Shown here piece by piece: positions 44,491-56,512 of a stretch of 64,000 nucleotides of DNA. Numbering within the stretch: the stretch's first letter is position 1; each line of letters starts with the position of its first letter. The position numbers and the translations under genes were made by a program. Source of the stretch: Apricaphanius iberus (taxonomy: Eukaryota > Chordata > Actinopteri > Cyprinodontiformes > Aphaniidae); assembly GCA_028564705.1 (NCBI GenBank), contig JAPXFQ010001693.1, positions 434,001 to 498,000 of the forward strand. Direction: 5' to 3'. Below the pieces are notes generated by a model that was not told where the DNA came from, searched no databases, and worked only from the letters and a program-made list of their open reading frames with translations.

Positions 44491-44702
44491 GTACCCATAA
44501 GGATTTTTACATACCCATTAACTCATGAGATTCAATGACAGTAGCATGCTCTCTGAGATTCTTCTTACATTGTTTATTTTCTTACTTATACTGTTTATAC
44601 TGTAGCCTGCATGTCTCGCACTGAAAAATTTGTTGCATTTTTAATCTCATTATACTTCTGTATAGTGACAATAAAGGCATTCCCTTTCTTTTTATTCTGC
44701 AG

Positions 44703-44852
44703 GAAACCTTCAACCTGTTCTATTATGAGTCTGACAGAGCTGTGGTCTCGGCCATACGGGAGAACCAGTTCATTAAGATTGACACCATTGCTGCAGATGA
44801 GAGCTTCACAGGGGTGGACCTGGGTGTTCGCAGACTCAAACTCAACACTGAG
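44703..44852 (+). CDS. epha8: epha8 exon (third part of canonical exon 3)
   Basis: A 150-nt, 50-codon exon in phase 0. It starts [20 protein letters not shown], contains [19 protein letters not shown] and ends VRRLKLNTE. The acceptor is TTTTTATTCTGCAG and the donor is [19 protein letters not shown] and DLG-R-LKLNTE are hallmarks of the Eph ephrin-binding domain. The open reading continues without a stop into the next exon when spliced. Frames that run on through the donor are intron read-through. Confidence 0.95.
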
Positions 44853-45060
44853 GTATGAACTATATATGTTTACAGAGCAGCTGCTCAAACATTGCAGCTG
44901 TGACTCAGTAATGACTTTAATGATTGTCATGTTAAAACTTTTAAGATACTTCATCTGTCCTTATTAACTCAAACAGAATGAATGAAGTGAAACTGAGGGC
45001 TTACCTTACTTATGACTATTTTGTCAAATAATTATTTGACCAATTGGGGGCACTCATACA

Positions 45061-45771
45061 CAGTGTTGGGAAAGTTACAAAGAAACTGTAATATATTTCA
45101 CATTAATAGTTACAATGTCAAAAATGTAATATGTTTGCATTACATATTACTGTCTTAAAAATGTAACTGAGTTACACTACTTTAAGTTAATTCGGGTAAA
45201 ATATCGTAAATATTTACCACCACTTCCAAACACCGTAACTTATGAATTTACATTTTACACAAGTATCACACCACAAATACTGTAGTTTTAACACTATTTT
45301 ATTAAAATTAAGTCTCTAGTTCCTTTGCATGCCTTCTATTTCATGGTAATGTTTGTTAAATCTTATCAAAAGAAGGGGCTGAAAGTGCTCATCACAAAGA
45401 TGGTGGACAAAGATGAGACTCCGATGTCTGAAGTCTTAAAACAGATGGTTAGGAAAACAGTGTGAATGATGCCGCTGTTTAAATATACAGTCAATCTTTT
45501 CCTCAACCGTCCTGATTCTCTGATGTTTTAGTTTTAAGCAACAGGAAGTAGTTGGTGGATCTTGTTCTACCGCATCCAGCTTGATTTGGTCTGTTGCATT
45601 AGCTGGCCGGAAATTTTTTTTAAAATGTTTTTGTAACTTGAGTTACTGAAATTGTAACTAGTAATATATTGCTGTATATTTTGTAAGTAATGCATTACAT
45701 TAATCAGTTACTGAAAAAAGTAATCTATTCCTGTAACTTATTACTTTTGTAATGCATTACTCCCAACACTG
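45061..45771. mobile_element. hAT MITE with perfect 8-bp TSD
   Basis: The left terminus is CAGTGTTGGGAAAGTTAC. The right terminus in reverse complement is CAGTGTTGGGAGTAATGC. The flanks CTCATACA (45053-45060) and CTCATACA (45772-45779) are identical. The 711-bp interior is AT-rich with TTACATTA/TAATGCATTAC-like repeats and no transposase. This matches a widespread fish hAT non-autonomous family. Confidence 0.93.
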
Positions 45772-46877
45772 CTCATACATCCATAAATAGGAAAAATAAA
45801 AACATGTAAATGAAAACGTGGCTACACCCTTGATCCCACTTCACATGTACTGTTAAGAACACTGAAACTGCAATACAGGGATATTGTTCAGGGACATAAC
45901 GAGACATGATTAGGCTGTCATTTTTACAGACTAGTGTAAATGCGCAGATACTATCAACTTTACACATGGAGTCCTGTTAAATGAATAAATGAAAGAATTC
46001 CCAAACAATGCTTCTCTCTGGTAATAAACTGACTGCACATTGGAAACTTACTGGGGCTTTGGAGTACAACTGTGGCTGATGCATGCTCCAAAAAGCTTGA
46101 TGTGTGCCAAACATTGGTGTCCCTGCTGATTTCCTCCTGTTTGTCTTCCTGCTGCTGAAGCATAGTTAACAGATCAGGAAATATACTTTTAAGAGAGTCT
46201 ACAACTTCTGATCACTTCAATTTGAGAAGAAATGTTTCCTTATTTTAAAACTTTGGCTGAAGTGGCACTTAATTCCAGTCTCCAATATGGCAGCAGAGCA
46301 CAGATCCAGCATACAGAACGACATCTAAAACACCATGAGAGGTCATCTGTCCGAATCCAGAAGTCATGACGAAAACCTCTCCAGCAATCCCCCCATGTGA
46401 TTACGCACAAAAAAGGGCTGCATCTCTCCATGCGGAGCAGGAACTGCAGGCATTTGTATTTTGAGTGCAATTGTTTAATTAAAATTTTCTATATAGTTTT
46501 CTATGCAGCTTTTTTGGATTGAACATTATTTAAAACAAATTTAAAAAAGGAAAATTTATGAGTAGGTATCAACTCATTGGACGATTTGTGGAGCATCTTC
46601 CCCTCACGCGTGGAATTTGATGGGTAAAAATAGATTATGACCCAAATTCTTTTGACCCCGTCTCTCGAAAAGACAAACATAAAAAGGCATCTCTCAAACT
46701 CTGTGGACCTTAGTATGTTTTTTCTTTATATCCAAATAAACCACTAGTCTTCAGGAAAAATCAGTGGGTTTACATGTAGTAAGAGAAAATTGAGTTGTTG
46801 CCAGAAGGATGCCAACGTGAATCGGTGCATTGCAACCTACTATCTTATAGTAGCACACTTCATTCAGTATTTCAATT

Positions 46878-47192
46878 CCACTGTGGCTCAGGAGATAGCA
46901 GTTTGGCTTCCGATCTGAGGGTTGCTGGTTTGAGCTCCAGCCCTGTCTGTCTTGGTCGTTGTGTCATTGAGCAAGACACTTCACCCGTTGTCTACTGGTG
47001 GTGGTCAGAGGGCCTGATTGCGCCAGTGATCGGCAGCTTTGGCTCTGTCTGTGCACCCCAGGGCAACTATGGCTATATCATACCTTGCCATCACCATTGT
47101 GTGAATCTGTGCTTTAATGGGTAAATGACTGAATTCACTTTGGAGTAGGCACTAAATAAAGCGCTATACAAGTACAGGCCATTTACCATTTC
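46878..47192 (+). repeat. tRNA-derived SINE, second family
   Basis: The head has an A-box-like GTGGCTCAGGAGATAGCAG and a B-box-like GGTTTGAGCTCC. The body contains TTGAGCAAGACACTTCACCC and GTGTGAATCTGTG--TTAATGGG. The tail ends AAGCGCTATACAAGTACAGG plus CCATTTACCATTT. This is the usual layout of fish tRNA-SINEs ending in the AAAGCGCT tail. Confidence 0.8.
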
Positions 47193-47499
47193 AGTTTTCT
47201 ACTGAATATTTGTACTTGAATAAAGGCACCCATTCTGGTTTAGATATTAACTTAATTATTGCAGTTGCTCAGAGCGGACCTTTTACTAGACCTGAGATAC
47301 CCCGACATTCAACTTCCTGATCAATTTTCGATTGTCCTAGTCCGGAGCATTGCATACAGCATATACAAGCCTCAAGGAATATAATTGGACACAAATGGGG
47401 TTTGTATTTCAGACTCAAAACATTTAGTGATTAGAGCGTAAGAGAACATTTATGTAAAATTATGAAAATTTAAACAGAATTGAGGCATTAGTTAGGAAA

Positions 47500-47960
47500 A
47501 ATAGTTTTAAAGGTGTGTAATTTTGTTTTTATTGTTATTTATTGTTATTTTATTGTTATTTTATTGCCCCTTTAAACGCCCCAGATGCGTCACAGAAAGC
47601 TACAGCTAGGGAAGCCCGAGTGTTGGTTTAGGCCGGCATTTCATAAACAAAGATTGCTATTAACGGTTCAAACAGAACTCGGTTTAAAAAAAGATTGAGA
47701 ACAGAAACTAATCTCATTAGCCATGTTTGAACTCGCCTTTTTAGATCCAAATATGGGAATTAGATTGTTTTACTGTCGTGATCAATCCATGAATTAAGTA
47801 ATCCTCCAAAGGTTAATGACTTCTATCCAGATAATTTTTAAACGTGACACTTCTTAATCCAAAAAATGTTTTGTGTTTTCTTACATTGCGTATTGGTTTA
47901 GAGGCAAACCATTGGTGCTAAATTAGTGAAACTAATTACAATTAGTGAAACTAATTCAGT
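47500..47960 (+). repeat. Repeat family X, third copy (partial)
   Basis: Matches 30520-31115 over the distal half: AGGTGTGT, TTAGCCATGTTTGAAC, GAATTAGATTGTTTTACTG, CAAAGGTTAATGACTTCT and the terminal AAACTAATTACAATTAGTG. The GC-richer proximal part is absent. Confidence 0.65.
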
Positions 47961-48399
47961 TTTATTCCAGCAGCTGCACAGCAAGCCTTGGCTCCGAAAG
48001 GACCCACATTCCTCCAGAATTATATCAGAATTAATGGTTTCTCATCTTATTACATGTTCATTTTTTGTGTTCTTTTATTTTAACTATTCATTTCTTTTAA
48101 TCAGTAATGTGTTCTTTCTGGCTACTTATTTTTATTTTTATTAATCTTGTATTGTTGGAAAGTAACACACACACATATTGCAAAGTTTATGGTCAATAGA
48201 CGGTAAAGAATTCATTCTTTCAGATTATGAGACTGATATAAACATTTGGCTATTAAAATAGTTCCTGATTAAGGGGGTTCCCCGAATAATACTTTTCCAT
48301 AAAATATTAATCATATTGACTGCCATAAGAAGTCCCTTTGACTAATAATAGCCAAATGACTACATTCTTGGTAATTTCCACAACATCTTTGACGATAAT

Positions 48400-50640
48400 C
48401 CTCATTGTAGGCCCTGTCATTTCTAAACTATGCCCCTCTTTATCCAAGAGGATTTTCCCTAGATCCAGCAACGGGATCAGATCGTGGGAGGACCGAAAGA
48501 TCCTGAATTAATTAACCTCCGCTGCTCCCGAATTCCTTCAACCAGACTTTGACAGAGGGTAAACTGCCCCCCTCTTGTAAAGAGGCCATAATTTCAGTAA
48601 TTCCAAAGCAAGGCAAAAATAAAGAACCTTGTGATTCCTACAGACCTATTTCAATCCTGAATGTGTATTAAAAGATTTTTACTTCAATAATTTCCAAAAG
48701 ATTTGTAAATGTTATGTCTGAGTTGATAGGTGAAGATCAGTCAGGTTTTATTACAGATAGGCAGTCCCAGGATAATGTCAGGCATATTCTCCAAATAATA
48801 GACAAAATCCAAAAACAGGGCCTCAGAGCAGTACTAGTGAGCCTCCATGCAGAAAAGGCCTTTGACTGTGTGAACTGGAGGTTTCTATATCAGGTTTTGG
48901 GAAAACAAGGGATTCATGAACAGATAATATTACTTATCCCTGGCCTTTACAAAGAACCAGCAGTGAGGATAAAAATTAGCGGACAGCTAACTGACAGATT
49001 TATTTTACAGAGGAACTCACCAGGGATGTTGTCTTAGTCCTACCTTGTTTACTATAATTATTGAACCGCTGGCACAATTGATCAAAGTACCAACTTAAAA
49101 GGAATCCATATAGATCAGCAGGACCATTGGATGGGGCTCTTCGCTAATTATGTTATTGTGGCTTTTCAAGACCCAGACAGGACATTTCCTAACCTGATGT
49201 AAATATTAGAAGTTAATATTAAATACTATACATTAAACATAAAATTCTATAAAATTCAACACAAATTCTAATACTGTATTATTCCCAAGCCGAGAAATTA
49301 GAAAAAAAAATCTAGAATAAAATGGAACTCCAAATTAATTAAATACCTGGGTGCAAGATTGGAAAAAGACCACATAAAACATTCTTGATTAATTATAAAA
49401 ACATGAACAATAATATCAAGACAGATATCGGGCGGTGGTCTGCTTTTAACATGGACTTAAAGACACGAATCAAGGTAATAAAAATTAATGTTGTACCAAG
49501 ACTGTTATATCTTTTCCAGTCCATCCCACAGATGATTCCAAAAACACAATTAAAATTAGCTCAACAAAACAAAAATGAAATCATTAAACAAACATAGTCC
49601 ATCTAGAGCAGGATGGTAAAGGAATACAATATGAAAGGAGACATCAAATATTAATTTAGCCTGCTCTAGATCTCAGGTTTGAATAGTGGGAAAGGTGCAT
49701 CACAGCGGTGTGGACAATGACACACAGAGGGCTTTTAAAAAGTCTCAGTGAGCTACAAAAATAATTTGGACTAGAAAAATATTTTTTTCCATTACCTACA
49801 AATAAGAGATATTTTTTCAATGAAATAATCAAACTACCACTGTCCAGAGAGGGCAATACAGTGATACATACTCTGACTGAAGCATATAAAAGAACAGAAA
49901 AACAATATCTAAAATTTATCAAGGTCTTCAGAAACAGAATGGGATAAACACAGGTTATTCTTCATCAAAATGGGAGAAATAACTAAACATAGAATTATCA
50001 GAAGTGGAGTATGTATGTGGTGTGCACAGCATTCATCTACAAGTTCAAAGAAGTGGAGAATATTTGGCTGGAAGAACCTGATTCGTTTTTTTCATTACAC
50101 CTCTTGTAAAAAGCTAATTTTCTCAATCACAAGAGCAGTGCTGGAGGCATATATTTTAGCAATGCCCAAATTTGCTAATTTTTTAGGGTCATGTATGTAC
50201 TACTATGACAAGATCTTGGGATACATTATTCCTAACAAAGTGATGGTTCTCTATTTCTGTGTTCTAAATGGAAACGTGGTTATTAAAAAAGACTGGCATC
50301 TGTGTAAAATATTGTTGATGGCCTGTAAAAAAGTCATAACAAAATTCTGGTATAAAACTGAGGCTCCTAACATTGCCCAATGGATAGACAAAGTGAAGGA
50401 AATGTGTTTAACGGAAAATATGACTTTCTCTGTCCGATCCAGAGGAGAAACCTTTCCTATAAAATCAGAGAAATTGACTGCTTTTATCAAAACAATCGAG
50501 GACGCTGCACATTTATAAGTGAAATACCTGGACATTTTATATAGAACTTTCAACTGAGGAGCCCCCTTTTTCTTTCTGTGTTTCTGCTTTACTTTTTTCT
50601 TCTTAAACTGAAAACACAAAATAAAAGGTTTTAATAATTA
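48400..50640 (+). mobile_element. L1/Tx1-type LINE, decayed
   Basis: In order: [20 protein letters not shown] near 48596, GEDQSGFITDRQSQDNVRHI in the frame 48714-49037 with AEKAFDCVNWRFL (the usual Asp block), a broken [18 protein letters not shown] near 49030-49085, and LFANYVIVAF near 49139 where the FADD box should be, so both Asp codons are altered. The C-terminal region follows in frame 49970-50518, ending near KEMCLTENMTFSVRSR. The order fits L1-superfamily elements of fish. It is inactive. Confidence 0.82.
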
Positions 50641-50649
50641 ATAATAAAT

Positions 50650-51570
50650 GTTAGTGAGCACTTCTCCTTTGCAGAGATAATCTATCCCACCTGTGGCCTA
50701 TCAAGGTGCTGATTATACAGCATAAATATTGCTGGTCCTTAGGCTGGTCAAGACTAAAAGCTTTTCTGAAATGTGCAGTTTTGCTTAACTGGGGGAATCT
50801 GGGATGTCAGAAACAAGCCAATATCTGGTGTGGCTACCATTTGCCTCACACAACACCACATATGTCCATCACATAGAGTTGATCCGGTTGTTGATTGTGG
50901 CCTGTGGAATATTGGTCCACCCCCTCTTCAATGGTTAAGCAAAGGTGCTGAATATTCACAGGGACTGGAAAATGCTTTCATTTATGCTGATCCAGAGCAT
51001 ACCATGTCCAGTGAATATGCTAACCATGCAAGAACTGGGAAGTTTTTAGCTTGCAGGAATTGTGTACAGATCATTGTAACATGAGGCGATAGTCTTGGAT
51101 GAATGGCACAACAATGGGCCTCAGGATCTCGTCAACGTGTCTCTGTGCATTCAAAATGCCATCAATAAAATTCACCTATGTTTGTTGTCCATAACATACA
51201 CCTACCCATGTTATAACCCCACCCCCTCCCCCGAAAAATGGGCGACTCAATCCACAATGTTGACATCTGCAAACCGCTCACTCACACAATGCCGCACACG
51301 TTGACTGCTATCTGCCCTGAAAAGTGAAGGCTGGGACTTAACCGTGAAGAGGTTAATGCTTCTCCAACATGCTAGAAGCCATCAAATCCAGACCCAGATG
51401 AGAATGACAAGCATGCAGATGAGCTTCCCTGGGAAATGTTAACAGTTTGTACTGAAATACAAGTACTGAAGGGCCAGTCTAGTTTCTAGTCTCCGATGAT
51501 CACAGGTAAGTATGCTGTATGTGGAGGTCTTGGTCTGTGGTTGTGAGTCAAGAAAATACATATACAAAAT
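50650..51570 (-). mobile_element. Tc1-like transposon, decayed second copy
   Basis: It shares with 33036-33756 the block AGTGAGCACTTCTCCTTTGC, GATAATC-ATCCCACCT, the ATATCTGGTGYGRCYACCAT block and ATAACATACRCCTRCCCAT. Minus-strand transposase sequence is full of indels. It lacks the deletion seen in the other copy: the segment around 51010-51165 (ATGTCCAGTGAATATGCTAA through TGGCACAACAATGGGCCTCA) is present. Confidence 0.8.
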
Positions 51571-51597
51571 TGGACAAATTAATCAGTCAAAAAATAA

Positions 51598-51602
<5 letters not shown>

Positions 51603-51636
<34 letters not shown>
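51603..51636. repeat. (TA)n microsatellite
   Basis: Pure TA run. Confidence 0.9.
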
Positions 51637-51639
<3 letters not shown>

Positions 51640-52478
51640 AACAGGAAAATGGGAGAACACAAAAACAATGGAAATGAAAATCTTTCCACAATACAATTTA
51701 ACAAAACCAGATGAAACAGATGTTTGAAGATCAAAAAAACACAATATTAAAGAAAGATCGAACAGAAGATGTAAAAAAAGCCTGAAAAAATAACTTAAAC
51801 CACTCAAAGAAAAATGGAAATTAACTGAACAAATGCACAAACAATGGATACCAACAGCCAATATGATACCATGGATTTATGGCACCCAAAAAATACATAA
51901 ACAAGGAACTCCAAGCATTGATACTCCTACATAAAACATGGCAAAAGCACTCAGCAAAATTATCAACCTACTACTAGGATGCACAGACCAACACTGCAAG
52001 AACACAAATACATTTGTGGGAGAACTCAAAAAGATCACAAAAAACTAAGATGAAATACTAATATCCAATGACGTTATATCCCACTTCACTTAAAAAACAG
52101 TTCAAGAAACCATCAATATTGTAAAATACAAGATTGAACAAAACAAGATTCTACAGAGAAGAACCGGTCTCTCAACAGATTATATAATTCAACTGATACA
52201 ATTTTTGGCAAACTCAGTGGATTCTCCATGGGAAACCCAATGTCATTAACGCCCCATGAATTTTTCATTGGAACAAAAAGCAATGAACACATCCCCTTCA
52301 ACATCCAAGATAAAGCTATAGAAAAAGGTGCATGGACGACATATTGGAAATTATCCCAAGAGAGAAATCTAAAATATTAACCCAACATCTCAACAGCACA
52401 GAAAAATGAAACTATACAAAACTCGCATACAAAGAAGAAAAAAATTGATACAGATAGACAGACAAGATTGTAAACTAA
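51640..52478 (+). pseudogene. Penelope-like element reverse transcriptase relic
   Basis: On the + strand, PWIYGTQKIHKQGTP near 51868-51912 matches the PLE-specific (F/L)YG-PKIHK-G-PLRPI block. It is followed at the expected spacing by EILISNDVISHFT near 52050 (counterpart of E-L-SFDVVSLFT, the catalytic-Asp region). A LSTDYIIQLIQFL-like block comes near 52166-52205. Many stops are present. It ends against a TIR element at 52479. Confidence 0.72.
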
Positions 52479-53305
52479 TGCCCCATTTCCACTAGGGCCA
52501 GTATGGTGCAGAATGGAACGGGTCAGTACGGCTTGGAACGAGTAGGCTTATCTTAACAAAAGCTCCCGCAAAATGCAGTCACAACAAAAGCTCCAGCAAA
52601 AATTATCTCTCTTCTGTTTATGAAGATTGAACTTTAGGAAAACAGAGATTTTTTATTTTTTTTTACTACTAATTTACAGTAATACTCAGACTTCCATAGT
52701 TCAGAGTGATGTCAATCTAGCCATCTTGTTTTACAAGGATTCTTTACAGCTTGTTTTTAGTTGGACATTAAATTCTAGTCAGCTCCAGAACAGGGTGATA
52801 GCAATAAAAGCAGGTTTTTGATAATATTTTTTATCATTTGTAATTTCTTGATAAAATTTAATTGATTTAATATGAAATTGGATTTGGTATGAAAATTAGA
52901 TTTATTTTTTAAGCCATATCGACCAGCCCTACCTCAGAGTGTTTCTGTAAATATTCACCCACTATTCTGAACCTTTAATCCTTTAGCCCTTATTTAACAA
53001 TGCTAACCAGGTGAATCATATTTTGACACAAATATAGAAGCGATACTGCATTGAAAAATCTTGAGTGAAAATTAAATTCAAAGTTCTTCTCTGACATTAA
53101 AATTGTGTTTTTGGTTTCATTTATTGAAATAAAAAACCTAAAACAACCACCACAGCATGCTTTCTTTCCAGATTTTACAACATATCTGTAAAAATATGAT
53201 AATCTGAGATATATGCTGAACAATGCATTGAGGATTGAGAAGACCTTGTGCATTTTTGGGGAGCAAATTCATCCACATAATTATTATTCCTCCTATCTTC
53301 ATTAA
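52479..53305. mobile_element. TIR element family Y, truncated copy
   Basis: It begins TGCCCCATTTCCACTAGGGC after CTAA. It is similar throughout to 61387-62270 (TAACAAAAGCTC-CGCAAAATGCAG-like and TGATGTCAATCTAGCCATCT blocks). The right TIR is not present; similarity stops near 53305. Confidence 0.75.
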
Positions 53306-53619
53306 TTTAGTAATATCAGTGAAACTACACTCCTCCTCCCAGCATTTTTTAAACTGTGTATTGTCTATGTGCTACTGACAATGTCACTCCATGTTGATAA
53401 TAGCTGCCTAAGCTAGCAGCCAGTGTGATAATGATGACCCACAAACTTGGGGTTAGTTCCAGTCCAGTGCAGCAGCAAAGTCTGAGACATTTTGTAAATT
53501 TAATAAAATATGACTATTTATGGTGTTGTAAAGTGTGCAAATGTGAATACGTGCAAAATGATACTCAACAAACCCTTATAGCTACTTGTATTTCAATTTT
53601 AAACCTAATTTTATAATGA

Positions 53620-53811
53620 AACAACATATTCATTGGGCCCATTTATCAAATTTGGTGATACCAGTGGAAGAACAATAATGATACAAATTAAGTTTACTGT
53701 CTGATTAAAGTAGGTTTTTAAATATGATCTAGGGCACTCTATGGTGGGCCAAATTAAATGGCTTTGAAGGCAAACTTTAGCCTGCTGGTCCCACTTTGGG
53801 CACCCCTGCTC
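53620..53811. repeat. hAT-like right end
   Basis: CCACTTTGGGCACCCCTG ending near 53811 is, in reverse complement, the CAGGGGTGCCCAAAGTGG terminus common among fish hAT MITEs. The left end was not identified. Confidence 0.4.
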
Positions 53812-54050
53812 CAGACCCTGCATGTGACGCAGTGCTCCCCGGAATATCAAGGGCAGTAAAGGAACGATATTTTCCTCTTTGGATGCAACTCAGCATTCTT
53901 TCTTCTCCAAACAGGACAAGTAGTGTTTTTACCAAAAAGTTTTGTTTTGATTTCATCAGACCATATGATGTACTCCATATTCCCCTTCTGGACCATCCAA
54001 ATAATCTCTGGCAAATTTCAGTTGGGCCTGGACAAGTAATGATTTAATTA
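53812..54050 (-). mobile_element. Tc1/mariner fragment
   Basis: The + strand text TTTCATCAGACCATATGATG, CTCCATATTCCCCTTCTGGA, TCTGGCAAATTTCAGTTGGG and CCTGGACAAGTAATG is the reverse complement of the same transposase stretch seen at 24.6-24.7 kb. Confidence 0.7.
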
Positions 54051-54149
54051 TTTCTCTTTGTTCTTTTTTAAATCTATGTTAGGTATTTTTTCATTGGAAT
54101 GTTTTTTTTTTATCTGCTGACAGTTTACAATGCATACTGCATTATTCCT

Positions 54150-54310
54150 CAGAGCATCATCCGATTTGTTGCAGACCCAGACAAGAAATGCAATGTTATA
54201 CAAGAAATACCATGCAAGTCATGTGAAAATACATACATCGGGGAAACATGGAGGGCTTACTGTTGATGGAAAAAAGAACATCATGTGAACAGCATGTGAA
54301 AAAGAAACCA
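54150..54310 (+). pseudogene. Penelope-like element GIY-YIG endonuclease relic
   Basis: The + strand frame near 54173-54262 reads NVIQEIPCKSCENTYIGETW, the conserved N-terminal block of the PLE GIY-YIG endonuclease (V-Y-I-C--C---YIGET). Only about 35 codons survive. It lies on the same strand as the PLE RT relic at 51.6-52.5 kb and could be the other end of that copy, separated by later insertions. Confidence 0.7.
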
Positions 54311-54944
54311 GGGGTCTGTTCCAACAAGCAGGTGATGTGACATAACCGGATAAGTTTGAGGGTACGTTTGTGGATAACCTCAACTTTCAGTTCCAAAAAC
54401 AGAGGAATCTTAAATGATGATCCTTTGGACGTGGAAGCACAGATTATACTATATTTTTTCAAAATAACACAAATTTTGTCAATCAAAAACTGTAGGAGAA
54501 AGCCCACTACATATTACAATCAAAAACTATTCCACAAACATTAGTAACATGTAAGAGTCTTTCAAATTAGACTACAGAACACATTATATACAGCTAAAAA
54601 AATAGTCCTGCATTGTGAAATAATGACCACTGCCAAGAGCATTAAAATGCCATTAACTGGCAACAATGATAGTTGTTTAGTTGGAATATATTAATATATG
54701 TTGTAAACTTCCATTTAACAAAGTCACTGGAAGAAAGATGATGTAGTGCCCCCAGGAAAGCCATCAACGACTGGTCGGCCTTTACAGAGCCAACTCCTCA
54801 GCTGGGGTGAGGGGCCTCAACCTTCTTTTCATTAGCTACATGGTAGGAAGAATGCACAAAATATATATATATATATATACTTAATATCCCTACATCTCTA
54901 CAACACAGAAGTCCTGCTTGTTTTTGGGCGACTAACTATTTATT
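54311..54944. other. Unassigned stretch with a short (AT)n run
   Basis: The AT run is at about 54860-54880. No gene recognised. Confidence 0.35.
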
Positions 54945-56512
54945 TTCAGAATCAGTTTATTGGCCAAGTATGTCACATACAAGGAATTTGACTCCGGCAA
55001 ACTTTTTCCTCCAGTACAGAACTTGAATAAGTGAAATAAAAAAAAAAAAATAAAAAAAAATAAAAATATGAACAAAAATAAGTAAAAATACAAATAAATA
55101 TCAGATCGTAAATAATAAAGGATAATATATACACCAAGCCGGGGTTATTTTACAGTGAGTATGTACAGAAGTGCAGAGTTATAGTTTATTGTTATGTGAG
55201 TGCACTCACACACTGTGACTAGACAGAGTTCGTCAGAGCGACAGCCTGGGGGAAAAAACTGTTTTTGTGTCGGGTGGTTTTGGCGTACAACGCTCTGTAA
55301 CGCCGACCTGAGGGGAGGAGCCTAAACAGATTGTGGCCAGGGTGTGAGGGGTCAGTGGTGATTTTCCTGGCCCGCTTCCTGACCCTGGCCCGGAATAGGT
55401 CCTGAATGGAGGGAAGATCGGTTCCTATGATCCTCTCTGCAGTCCTGACTGTTCTCTGCAGTCTGTCCTTGTCTTGCCTGGTGGCGGATCCGAACCAGAC
55501 AGAGATGGATGAGGTCAGGACAGACTGGACTATTGCTGTGTAGAAGATGATCAGCAGCTCCTGGGGCAGGTTGAACTTCCTGAGCTGACGCAGAAAGTAC
55601 AGCCTTTGCTGGGCCTTTTTCCTTATTATGTTGATGTGTGAGGTCCACTTCAGGTCCCGTGTGATGGTGGATCCTAGGAACCTGAAAGACTCCACTGTGG
55701 GGACTGGCTTGTTGAGGATCATGAGAGGAGATGTTGATGGTGGTCTCTTCCTGAAGTCCACTGTCATCTCCACAGTTTTGAGCGGGTTTAGCTCCAGGTG
55801 GTTCTGACTGCACCAGAGAACCAGCTGTTCCACTTCCTTTCTGTACACAGACTCGTCGCCGTCGCGGATGAGTCCAATGACGGTGGTGTCATCTGCAAAC
55901 TTCAGGAGTTTCACAGAAGGGTCCCTCGACGTGCAGTCAGTGGTGTAAAGGGAGAAGAGCAGTGGGGAGAGAACACATCCCTGGGGGGCGCCGATGCTGA
56001 GGGAACGGGAGCTGGATGTGAACTTACCCAGTTTCACCTGCTGCCTCCTGTCAGTCAGGAAACTGGTAATCCACTGACAGGTGGATGGAGGCACGGTGAG
56101 CTGGGACAGTTTTTGGTGGAGGAGCTCTGGTACAATGGTGTTAAACGCAGAGCTGAAGTCCACAAACAGGACCCGAGCGTAGGTACCTGCAGAGTCTAGG
56201 TGGTGCAGGATGTAGTGTAGAGCCATGTTGACGGCATCATCCACTGACCTGTTTGATCTGTAGGCGAACTGCAGGGGGTCTAGCAGGGGATCTGTGATGT
56301 CCTTCAGGTGGGTCAGTACCAGACGCTCAAAGGATTTCATGACCACAGATGTTAGGGCAACTGGTCTGTAGTCATTTAATCCAGTGACTGGGGACTTCTT
56401 GGGAACCGGTATGATGGTGGAGCGTTTGAGGCAGGAGGGGACCTCACACAGCTCCAGGGAGTTATTGAAGATCTGTGTGAAGATGGGAGCCAGATGGGAG
56501 CCAGCTGGTCAG
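54945..56512 (-). mobile_element. Rex1-like LINE, 5'-truncated, RT frame open
   Basis: The 3' end carries a tail seen on the + strand as TTTATTGGCCAAGTATG near 54957. An uninterrupted RT frame runs from 56346 (first Met) to 55219 and stays open upstream through [20 protein letters not shown] to about 56500. It is then cut off against Penelope-like sequence near 56512. The poly-A-rich 55035-55070 segment lies in its 3'UTR. Confidence 0.88.
55219..56346 (-). CDS. Rex1-like LINE reverse transcriptase fragment
   Basis: The frame is 375 codons from the first Met. Visible motifs are [14 protein letters not shown] at about 26-39, [16 protein letters not shown] at about 59-74 (catalytic Asp), [19 protein letters not shown] at about 117-135, and [10 protein letters not shown] at about 149-158 (catalytic box intact). 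Next come the thumb-like [18 protein letters not shown] and a C-terminal [20 protein letters not shown] typical of Rex1/CR1-type elements. It lacks the N-terminal endonuclease, so it is not autonomous. The upstream in-frame extension indicates that this Met is internal. Confidence 0.85.
   Translation of the reverse strand: MVMKSFERLVLTHLKDITDPLLDPLQFAYRSNRSVDDAVNMALHYILHHLDSAGTYARVLFVDFSSAFNTIVPELLHQKLSQLTVPPSTCQWITSFLTDRRQQVKLGKFTSSSRSLSIGAPQGCVLSPLLFSLYTTDCTSRDPSVKLLKFADDTTVIGLIRDGDESVYRKEVEQLVLWCSQNHLELNPLKTVEMTVDFRKRPPSTSPLMILNKPVPTVESFRFLGSTITRDLKWTSHINIIRKKAQQRLYFLRQLRKFNLPQELLIIFYTAIVQSVLTSSISVWFGSATRQDKDRLQRTVRTAERIIGTDLPSIQDLFRARVRKRARKITTDPSHPGHNLFRLLPSGRRYRALYAKTTRHKNSFFPQAVALTNSV

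Larger units (their letters stand above)
39030..44702 (+). other. epha8: epha8 intron, about 5.7 kb
   Basis: A phase-0 intron between AAG and GAA. It contains repeat Z copy 2, a decayed L2, a perfect hairpin, a tRNA-derived SINE and a Tc1 MITE. Portions not listed separately (about 39030-39450, 39660-40265, 41200-41710, 42545-43005 and 43345-43940) show nothing I recognise. Confidence 0.8.

Noticed and set aside
46240..46470. 76-codon Cys/Trp-rich minus-strand frame
   Set aside because: Looks protein-like by composition, but I recognise no family, and flanking sequence gives no start context or polyadenylation support.
46878..46960. Possible tRNA gene
   Set aside because: Also a tRNA-derived SINE head. 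The downstream body and AAGCGCTATACAAGTACAGG tail mark a retroposon.
55352..56199. Long frames antisense or offset to the Rex1-like RT
   Set aside because: They are shadows of the GC-rich RT coding sequence in other frames.
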